The position numbers were made by a program, and so were the translations under genes. DNA of 5,680 nucleotides, from contig CAJWPV010000120.1 in the NCBI GenBank assembly GCA_913045395.1, forward strand, positions 1-5,680. Reading direction: 5' to 3'. Below the pieces are notes generated by a model that saw only the letters and a program-made list of their open reading frames with translations, was not told the DNA's origin and made no database searches. Positions 1-5,680 of the stretch are shown one piece after another; the first letter of the stretch is position 1, and each line of letters begins with the position of its first letter. Source of the DNA: an uncultured Verrucomicrobiota bacterium. GTDB lineage: Bacteria; Verrucomicrobiota; Verrucomicrobiia; Limisphaerales; UBA1096.

Positions 1-2
1 TG

Positions 3-2693
3 GTCTATTCTTTCCCTCCTGATGAATTGGTTGAAAGGGCGGATTTGGTTTATGACCTTCGTGCTAATATTCCGGAAGCGTCACGGGCATATGGATTGGA
101 GTTTCATCCCGATTTTGCCGAAACAGGTGAGGTTTTTTTCTGTTATGTTTTGGGAAGGAAAATCAAGGACGGAACCCATGTGGCTCGGTACCGGATCCCA
201 AAAGATGATGGCCCTCCCCGTTTCGATCCGGGCTCCCGCGAGGTTTTGATCACCTGGTTGTCTGGCGGACATAATGGTGGTTCGCTCAACTTTGGTAAGG
301 ATGGGATGCTCTATATTTCCACTGGCGACGCCGAGGCGCCGTATCCACCGGATGGCCTAAAAACCGGCCAGGATATCAGTGATTTGTTGGCGTCCATACT
401 TCGCATCGACGTCGACCAACGCGATCCCGGGCTAGCTTATCGCGTCCCGCAAGATAATCCGTTTGTCGGAATCGAAGGCGCTCGACCGGAAGTGTGGGCG
501 TATGGGTTTCGCAACCCGTGGCGCATGAGCTTCGATAAAGCGACTGATAACCTTTGGGTGGGTGACGTCGGTTGGGATCTGTGGGAACTGGTTTTCAAAG
601 TAGAGCGCGGGGGCAACTACGGCTGGAGCATTATGGAGGGGAGCCAGCCGATTCATCCTGATGACAATTCAGGGCCAAGCCGCATCAGCTCGCCCATTGT
701 GCAGCACTCCCACTCGGAAGCCCGATCAATGACTGGTGGCCATGTTTACCACGGCTCCCGGTTGGCTGGTCTCAAGGGCACCTATATTTACGGCGACTAC
801 CCCACTGGCCGAATCTGGGGGCTGCGTTACGACGGCAAAGAGGTCACCGAACACCTCGAACTGGCCAATACCCCGCACCAAATCATTTGTTTTGGTATTG
901 GTCCCGATGAGGAATTAATCGTGGTCGACCACTTGGGAACGCTCAATAAGCTGGTGCCGAATCCAGCGAGCACTCCGGCCATACCATTCCCAACCCAACT
1001 GAGTGGGACCGGTTTGTTCTCCAACCTGACCAGTCTCACTCCCGCAGCCGGCGTCATGCCCTATACGATCAATGCCGAGCCATGGCAGGACGGCGCCCGT
1101 TATTCGCGAGTCATTGCAGTACCTGGTGACGGAGTCATCGATCTGCACCCAAACAATGACTCGCGACTGGGAAATTTTGAAGGATCGTTGAGATTCCCCA
1201 ACAAAACCGTTTTGGCAAAGACGACCACGATGGATGTGTTCGATTCTCCTGAGAGCAGTCAGCTTCAACCGCGAAGACTCGAGACACAGGTGTTGCAGCT
1301 CGTTGATGGTTTTTGGCAGGCGTACAGCTTTGTTTGGAACAAAGAAGGTACCGACGCTGAGTTGTCGGATGGCAAAGGCAGCGACATCGACCTACTGATT
1401 CCTGACATGCTCGTTCCAGGTGGCCGCCGAGATTTGAGCTGGCACTTTGCCAGCCGCGCAGAGTGCCAACTCTGCCATGGCCAGCGCTTCGGCACGGTCA
1501 TCGGCTTCACGCCTGAGCAACTCGGTGAAGAAACCATCGCTCAACTTAAGCAACTCAGTATTGTGGCTAACCTTTCTCCTCCCCAACGGCCCAGCGTGAC
1601 CAGAGTTGAAGATATTGATCAATCGCTGACCAAGCGTGCCCGCTCTTACCTCCATTCCAATTGCGCTCACTGTCATCATCAAGGAGGTGGAGGAGCGACG
1701 GTGTTTGACCTTTCCTATCATCTGCCGCTCAAGCGAACAAAGTTACTTGGTCTGCCACCTGCCCAAGGCGACTTCGATCTTGAAAATGCACGTGTGGTTG
1801 CCCCGGGCGATCCGTACAGGTCGGTACTGCTTTACCGAATGGCCAAGCAGGGCAACGGCAGAATGCCACATTTAGGCTCGCGCCGTATCGATACCGCTGG
1901 GCTGAAGTTGATCCATGACTGGATCGCTAACATGCCACTTGATGAAACCGGCCGGTCCGCGGAGCGGCTCGGCCAAGTGAGCACACAGCAGAAACAGATT
2001 CACTCGCTCGGCTTGGCAAAGAACGATAAAAAAATGGCTGCCCTGGTTAAGTTGTTGGCCAAGCCAAGCGGCGCGTTAATGCTTCAGCAGTCGGTGTTGG
2101 GCAACAATCCTCTTGATCTAGCGGTCGCACGAAAGCGCGACTCGATTTCGCGAGTTGCCGCCGGGCATGACGATTTCCGAGTGCGCGAGTTGTTTGAGCA
2201 ATTCCTACCAGACAACGAACAAATAAAGAAACTAGGCCCGAAGCCGAATACAACCATGTTACTCACCCTGGCCGGCAGCACGGTGAAAGGGAGGAATCTT
2301 TTCCTGCAAACCGGCCGCACTCTCTGCATCTCTTGCCACCGAGTGCAAGGCAGTGGCAAAAATATCGGCCCTGACTTGAGCCAAGTCGGCAGCCGACTAA
2401 ACCGCGAACAACTGCTTGAAAGCTTGCTTGAACCGACAAAGACGATCACCGAAGGCTACAGCCTCTATTCGTTGGAGATGAAATCCGGCGAGATCCAAAC
2501 TGGTTTCCTGCTTGAGCGGGCAAAGGAGAATACCCGTTTCCGACTACTGTCCGGCGAGGAATTGACGATGCCCACTCAAAGTGTGCTGCGCTTCACCGAC
2601 CTCCCGGTCTCTGCCATGCCGGCCGGCCTCTTGCAAAATCTCGCCCCACAGGAAGCCGCCGATCTCCTAGCCTATTTGGTGTCATTGAGGTGA
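3..2693 (+). CDS. PQQ-type sugar dehydrogenase fused to three cytochrome c haem domains (5' partial)
   Basis: The frame is open from the left edge (first full codon at 3), so the real start and probably an export signal lie outside; 896 residues are visible. Residues about 1-320 match the glucose/sorbosone dehydrogenase beta-propeller: GGHNGG with the likely catalytic His at 270-272, then AYGFRNPWR, a DVGWDLWE stretch, GGNYGW and a GDYPTGRIWGL blade. Residues about 328-645 resemble the HNE_0200-type dihaem cytochrome section (TIGR03806-like), with CQLCH at 1464-1478, CAHCH at 1662-1676 and a possible axial Met in RMPH (1863). Residues about 760-896 match the Pirellula/Verrucomicrobium-type haem domain (TIGR02603-like): CISCH at 2325-2339, the GPDL motif and a C-terminal SAMPAGLL then LLAYLVSL. 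The inferred role is oxidation of a sugar or alcohol outside the cytoplasm, with electrons passed through the haems. The substrate is unknown and PQQ dependence is a family inference. The TTG at 27 is not the true start. Confidence 0.9.
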   Translation, partial: VYSFPPDELVERADLVYDLRANIPEASRAYGLEFHPDFAETGEVFFCYVLGRKIKDGTHVARYRIPKDDGPPRFDPGSREVLITWLSGGHNGGSLNFGKDGMLYISTGDAEAPYPPDGLKTGQDISDLLASILRIDVDQRDPGLAYRVPQDNPFVGIEGARPEVWAYGFRNPWRMSFDKATDNLWVGDVGWDLWELVFKVERGGNYGWSIMEGSQPIHPDDNSGPSRISSPIVQHSHSEARSMTGGHVYHGSRLAGLKGTYIYGDYPTGRIWGLRYDGKEVTEHLELANTPHQIICFGIGPDEELIVVDHLGTLNKLVPNPASTPAIPFPTQLSGTGLFSNLTSLTPAAGVMPYTINAEPWQDGARYSRVIAVPGDGVIDLHPNNDSRLGNFEGSLRFPNKTVLAKTTTMDVFDSPESSQLQPRRLETQVLQLVDGFWQAYSFVWNKEGTDAELSDGKGSDIDLLIPDMLVPGGRRDLSWHFASRAECQLCHGQRFGTVIGFTPEQLGEETIAQLKQLSIVANLSPPQRPSVTRVEDIDQSLTKRARSYLHSNCAHCHHQGGGGATVFDLSYHLPLKRTKLLGLPPAQGDFDLENARVVAPGDPYRSVLLYRMAKQGNGRMPHLGSRRIDTAGLKLIHDWIANMPLDETGRSAERLGQVSTQQKQIHSLGLAKNDKKMAALVKLLAKPSGALMLQQSVLGNNPLDLAVARKRDSISRVAAGHDDFRVRELFEQFLPDNEQIKKLGPKPNTTMLLTLAGSTVKGRNLFLQTGRTLCISCHRVQGSGKNIGPDLSQVGSRLNREQLLESLLEPTKTITEGYSLYSLEMKSGEIQTGFLLERAKENTRFRLLSGEELTMPTQSVLRFTDLPVSAMPAGLLQNLAPQEAADLLAYLVSLR

Positions 2694-2795
2694 TAGTATA
2701 TTTTTGTTCGTTAGGTTGACGTTTAAGGTCGAAGTGCAGACAATTGGGGCGCTTTTACGCAATTTATTTGATGGTACGAATTTAATTCTTCTGAC
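2694..2795 (+). promoter_or_regulatory. AT-rich intergenic spacer with a possible sigma-70 promoter
   Basis: This 102-base spacer is clearly richer in A and T than the flanking genes. TTGACG at 2716-2721 (5 of 6 matches to the -35 consensus) is followed after 17 bases by GACAAT at 2739-2744 (4 of 6 to the -10). That would put transcription start near 2750, leaving a leader of about 45 bases before the ligase ATG at 2796. It supports the ligase, radical SAM and carbonic anhydrase genes forming a unit separate from the dehydrogenase. No Shine-Dalgarno sequence is visible just before 2796. Chance matches are common in AT-rich DNA, so confidence is low. Confidence 0.3.
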
Positions 2796-4115
2796 ATGCA
2801 CGAGTACATTGAACGAGTCGTTGACCTGACTGATCCCAATCAAACCGAGCTGCTCAACCTCTCCCCAGACGAGGCACGCCGGCGTATGCTCACCGGCTCA
2901 CCGGAAACCATCCGCGACTTTGACGGCTCTTTCGCATTGGTGGCCAAGGACGGCAAGTCAGTCAAGCTGGCCCGCTCGCTCGACCGTCCGCTGCGCTACT
3001 TTTTAGCCAAGCAAATCGAGGGGCCAGCGCTCATCGTCGCACACCGTATTGATGCCATCCGTCAATGGCTCGTGGAACAGGGTTTTGGGGACCAGTTTCA
3101 TCCCTACTACACGCGCATGGTTCCTGCGCATCATTTGGTGACCATTCAACTCGTCGGCTGCCCGGATCCTGACCCGACGTACGAGCGGTTCTTCAACCCG
3201 CGCCGCAACCACTACTCAACCGATCTTGACCCGATCGGCTACGACTACATAGCCACGCTGAAAAACGAAGTCCGAAAATGGCTCGAGCGCATCCCTGAAA
3301 CGGAGCCGATTGGCTGCTGCTTCTCCGGTGGCATCGACAGTGGTGCAGTCTTTCTCTCCACCTACGCGGTGATGCGCGAACTGGGCTTCGACCTCGGCCG
3401 ACTTAAGGCGTTCACGTTGAGCTTTGGCGATGGCCCTGACCTTCAACAATGCAAGGATTTCCTCGGGAAGCTGGACATGGGAATGTTTCTCGAGCCTATC
3501 GAGTCCAGCCTCGGGGACATCGACGTCGCCGAGACCATTCAGATCGTCGAGGATTACAAGATCCTCGACATCGAGTCCGCCTCTATGGCCATCGGGCTTT
3601 GCCGGGGCATCCGCAAAAAATACCCTGACTGGAAATACCTTATCGACGGCGATGGCGGCGATGAAAACCTGAAGGACTATCCAATTGAGGAAAATCCGGA
3701 GCTGACGATCCGCAGTGTCGTCAACAACCAGATGCTGTATCAGGAAGGCTGGGGCGTCGGCACGATCAAGCATTCGCTCACCTACTCCGGTGGTTTGAGC
3801 CGTTCGTATGCAAGGACTTACGCACCTAGTCACCACTTCGGCTTCAAGGGCTTCAGCCCGTTCACCAGGCCGGATGTTGTCGAGGTGGCCGAAGGCATCC
3901 CGTTCGTCGCATTGACCGGCTACGATGTCGACAAGCTGTACGCACTCAAAGGCGACATCGTCGCTCGGGGCGTCAGGTCGGCGCTCGGTTTCGAGATGCC
4001 GGTTTTTGGAAAACGCCGCTTCCAGCACGGTGCAACCTCGGTCAGTTCGCTCCGCGAAAATATCCCGGCGCGCGAGGGGCAACTTCGCAAAAAATTCCTC
4101 GAGCTTTATTCCTAA
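2796..4115 (+). CDS. Asparagine-synthetase-like ATP-dependent ligase lacking the glutaminase cysteine
   Basis: A 439-residue protein of the asparagine synthase (AsnB-like) superfamily. The synthetase domain is well kept: PP-loop SGGIDSG at residues 177-183, second nucleotide/Mg site DGDGGDE at 284-290, a GFSPFTRPDVVE stretch near 352-363 matching the AsnB segment that usually reads FLD, and KRRF near 406-409 matching the conserved lysine region. The family activates a carboxylate as acyl-AMP and joins it to an amine. Upstream, residues about 39-120 resemble only the second half of a class II glutaminase domain (DGSFAL, ARSLDRPLRYF, MVPAHHLVTIQL). The usual MCGI start with its Cys2 nucleophile is absent, so glutamine hydrolysis is unlikely; ammonia or another amine may be the donor. 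ATG 2796 is the first in-frame ATG after a stop at 2769. The protein is shorter than typical AsnB (over 500 residues). Cytoplasmic. The immediately following radical SAM gene suggests a shared pathway. The substrate cannot be told. Confidence 0.87.
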   Translation: MHEYIERVVDLTDPNQTELLNLSPDEARRRMLTGSPETIRDFDGSFALVAKDGKSVKLARSLDRPLRYFLAKQIEGPALIVAHRIDAIRQWLVEQGFGDQFHPYYTRMVPAHHLVTIQLVGCPDPDPTYERFFNPRRNHYSTDLDPIGYDYIATLKNEVRKWLERIPETEPIGCCFSGGIDSGAVFLSTYAVMRELGFDLGRLKAFTLSFGDGPDLQQCKDFLGKLDMGMFLEPIESSLGDIDVAETIQIVEDYKILDIESASMAIGLCRGIRKKYPDWKYLIDGDGGDENLKDYPIEENPELTIRSVVNNQMLYQEGWGVGTIKHSLTYSGGLSRSYARTYAPSHHFGFKGFSPFTRPDVVEVAEGIPFVALTGYDVDKLYALKGDIVARGVRSALGFEMPVFGKRRFQHGATSVSSLRENIPAREGQLRKKFLELYS

Positions 4116-5103
4116 CGCCCTCGCAGAGTCCGGCGTTGATTATCCGGAAACGCACGCATCACGCAGCCGCTGGATCATCCGGCAGCGCGGCCCTAAAAAT
4201 CCGCTTGACCCACACCGCCCTTACGCTTGGCTACTGGAGAAAGAGCGCGCTGCCGACGGCAGCCTTGTCGATGGCCTGACGATTTTTCTTACCAACAAGG
4301 AATGTCCGTGGCGCTGCCTGATGTGCGATCTCTGGCAGAACACTCTCGACGAAACCGTTCCTGCCGGCGCGATCTCCGCGCAAATCGATTTCGCGCTTGA
4401 CCAGACGGAACGCGAATGCTGTGACCTGGCCAAGCTCCAGCAAATCAAACTTTATAACGCCGGTAGTTTCTTTGATGCCCAAGCCATCCCCGAGGCCGAA
4501 GAGGCCGTAATTTCAACTCGCTTGGCCAAGTTCAGCCGTGTCATCGTGGAGAGCCACCCGGCCCTGATTGGGGATCGTTGCCTACGCTTTCGCGACCGTC
4601 TGAACGGCCAGCTTGAAATTGCACTTGGCCTCGAGACTGTCCATCCCAAGGCGCTGGGAAAGCTCAATAAGCGTGTGTCTCTCGGGCAGTTCCGTGACGC
4701 CGCAGGCTTCATCACCCGGCATGATATAGCCTTGCGCACCTTCGTACTACTGCAACCACCATTCATCCCGGTAGACGAATCCGTCGAGTGGGCCAGGCGT
4801 TCCATTGATTTTTCACAGGACTGCGGCGCGACGGTCACCGCGCTGATCCCCACCCGCACCGGCAACGGCGCGATGGATCATCTGGCCGCTGTCGGGCAAT
4901 TCATCGAGCCCACGCTTGTCCAACTGGAGGACGCGATGGACTACGGCGTTGGCCAGGCGCGCGGACGCGTCTTCGCTGACCTCTGGGATCTGGAACGCTT
5001 CTCAAGCTGCACGGCCTGCTTCCCTCAACGCCGCGACCGCTTGGCCAAACAGAACGACACCCAGCAAATCCCCGCTAGGGTCACCTGCCCAAGCTGCCGT
5101 TGA
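4030..5103 (+). CDS. RaSEA-like radical SAM enzyme (start uncertain)
   Basis: The radical SAM core is shown by CPWRCLMC (4303-4326), a CxxxCxxC motif that binds the 4Fe-4S cluster used to cleave S-adenosylmethionine. Further along are KLYNAGSFFD (residues 140-149), VIVESHP (171-177), LGLETVH (199-205) and LLQPPFIP (240-247). By recall these match the archaeosine-synthase RaSEA family (TIGR01210-like; archaeal RaSEA cleaves lysine-modified preQ0 in tRNA to archaeosine). The C-terminus carries CTAC (327-330) and CPSC (353-356), perhaps a metal-binding knuckle. The start is unsettled. Conserved-looking sequence begins near RSRWIIRQRG (about 4162), yet the only ATG, GTG or TTG upstream in frame that I find are GTG 4030 and ATG 3925, both inside the ligase gene. 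GTG 4030 is listed as the shorter standard choice (357 residues, 86-base overlap, no clear ribosome site); ATT 4108 is a possible rare start. Function in this organism is inferred only; a tRNA, DNA or small-molecule substrate are all possible. Confidence 0.82.
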   Translation: MQPRSVRSAKISRRARGNFAKNSSSFIPNALAESGVDYPETHASRSRWIIRQRGPKNPLDPHRPYAWLLEKERAADGSLVDGLTIFLTNKECPWRCLMCDLWQNTLDETVPAGAISAQIDFALDQTERECCDLAKLQQIKLYNAGSFFDAQAIPEAEEAVISTRLAKFSRVIVESHPALIGDRCLRFRDRLNGQLEIALGLETVHPKALGKLNKRVSLGQFRDAAGFITRHDIALRTFVLLQPPFIPVDESVEWARRSIDFSQDCGATVTALIPTRTGNGAMDHLAAVGQFIEPTLVQLEDAMDYGVGQARGRVFADLWDLERFSSCTACFPQRRDRLAKQNDTQQIPARVTCPSCR

Positions 5104-5139
5104 CCCCTATGAGTATGCAGCTTAGCTTACGGGCGGGCC

Positions 5140-5680
5140 ATGGAATCTGATCATTCAATCAATCAACGCCTCGAAAAATATCTCAACCAGGAACCGACAA
5201 TCGGCGAGGGGGTGTACATCGCCAGATCGGCAGTTGTGTTTGGCGCGGTGACACTCGGGAAGCAGTCGAGCGTCTGGTACAACGCCGTGCTGCGAGGCGA
5301 TATTCATGAGATTGTTGTCGGGGAAGGTACCAATATTCAAGACAACGCTGTGGTGCACATCGCCGACGACTTCGGTTGTTATATCGGCGACTATGTGACC
5401 GTAGGCCACTCGGCTGTGGTGCACGCCTGCCGTGTCGGTGATGAGACGCTTGTCGGGATGGGGGCGACAATTCTCGATGGTGCGCTGGTCGGCAACCAGT
5501 GCATCATCGGGGCCAATGCTCTGGTTAAGCAGGGTCAGGAAATCGCCGATGGCTCGATGGTAGTAGGCAGTCCGGCCAAGGTAATTCGCAAGCTCACAGA
5601 CGAGGAGCGCGCAGGTCTGAAAGAGTGGGCGACGAAGTATGTAAAAAACGCCGCCTACTGTCTGAAGCATGGCATCAATG
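5140..5680 (+). CDS. Gamma-carbonic anhydrase-like hexapeptide-repeat protein (3' partial)
   Basis: The frame opens at ATG 5140, 36 bases after the radical SAM stop, and runs off the right edge without a stop; 180 residues are visible. Residues about 20-140 carry the imperfect hexapeptide repeats of a left-handed beta-helix (for example IGEGVY, VGEGTN, IGDYVT, VGDETL, VGNQCI), and WYNAVLRGD (46-54) with QDNAVVH (67-73) is the hallmark of the gamma-carbonic anhydrase/YrdA/PaaY group. Three His in the expected spacing, H73, H90 and H95 (VVH, then GHSAVVH), are the likely trimer-interface metal ligands. VVGSPAKVIRKLTDEE near 147-162 begins the usual C-terminal helix, so little is missing. Many relatives have weak or no carbonic anhydrase activity, so the reaction is uncertain. 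Spacing suggests cotranscription with the two genes before it. A conventional Shine-Dalgarno is not clear. Confidence 0.9.
   Translation, partial: MESDHSINQRLEKYLNQEPTIGEGVYIARSAVVFGAVTLGKQSSVWYNAVLRGDIHEIVVGEGTNIQDNAVVHIADDFGCYIGDYVTVGHSAVVHACRVGDETLVGMGATILDGALVGNQCIIGANALVKQGQEIADGSMVVGSPAKVIRKLTDEERAGLKEWATKYVKNAAYCLKHGIN

Noticed and set aside
27..29. TTG 27 as the start of the dehydrogenase gene.
   Set aside because: The frame stays open to the left edge, and the propeller domain would lack its first strands and an export signal.
2743..2763. A possible hairpin (ATT, GCG / CGC, AAT) followed by a T-rich stretch, as a terminator for the dehydrogenase gene.
   Set aside because: The stem is only 3+3 pairs with a 3-base bulge, and it lies downstream of the proposed -10; too weak to call.
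3216..4082. A 288-codon open frame on the - strand opposite the ligase gene.
   Set aside because: The translation shows no recognisable motifs and lies wholly antisense to a gene with clear PP-loop and DGDGGDE motifs; it is a codon-bias shadow.
4321..5103. ATG 4321 as the start of the radical SAM protein.
   Set aside because: It would remove the first two cysteines of the CxxxCxxC motif and the conserved N-terminus.
5155..5670. A 171-codon - strand open frame at the right edge.
   Set aside because: It is antisense to the carbonic anhydrase-like frame, whose repeats and three histidines are convincing.

Overview
The window reads as chromosomal DNA from a Verrucomicrobiota or Planctomycetota bacterium. 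The main evidence is the first gene, which ends in a haem-binding cytochrome c domain of the 'Pirellula/Verrucomicrobium type' and joins several redox modules in one exported-type polypeptide, a habit of these phyla. The moderately high GC content and the lack of clear Shine-Dalgarno sequences fit but do not decide between the two phyla.

Layout, all on the + strand. (1) Positions 3-2693: the 3' part of a large gene whose 5' end lies left of the window. It encodes a PQQ-type glucose/sorbosone dehydrogenase beta-propeller followed by a two-haem cytochrome section and a third, C-terminal haem domain. (2) Positions 2694-2795: a 102-base AT-rich spacer with a possible sigma-70 promoter. (3) Positions 2796-4115: an asparagine-synthetase-like ATP-dependent ligase that keeps the PP-loop synthetase domain but lacks the N-terminal half of the glutaminase domain, including its cysteine nucleophile. 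(4) About 4030-5103: a radical SAM enzyme resembling RaSEA, the archaeosine-forming enzyme of archaea. It has a CxxxCxxC cluster motif and a cysteine-rich C-terminus. Its start is unclear because no ATG, GTG or TTG lies between the end of the previous gene and the conserved N-terminus. (5) Positions 5140-5680: a gamma-class carbonic anhydrase-like left-handed beta-helix protein, cut by the right edge.

Genes 3 to 5 are closely packed and are probably one transcription unit, separate from gene 1. Gene 1 looks like a periplasmic oxidation and electron-transfer protein. The ligase and radical SAM pair look like consecutive steps of an undescribed nitrogen-transfer pathway: ATP-dependent amide or C-N bond formation, then radical cleavage, which is how ArcS and RaSEA make archaeosine in archaea. 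That pathway is inference; the substrate cannot be read from the sequence. No RNA gene, CRISPR array, insertion sequence or convincing repeat was seen.
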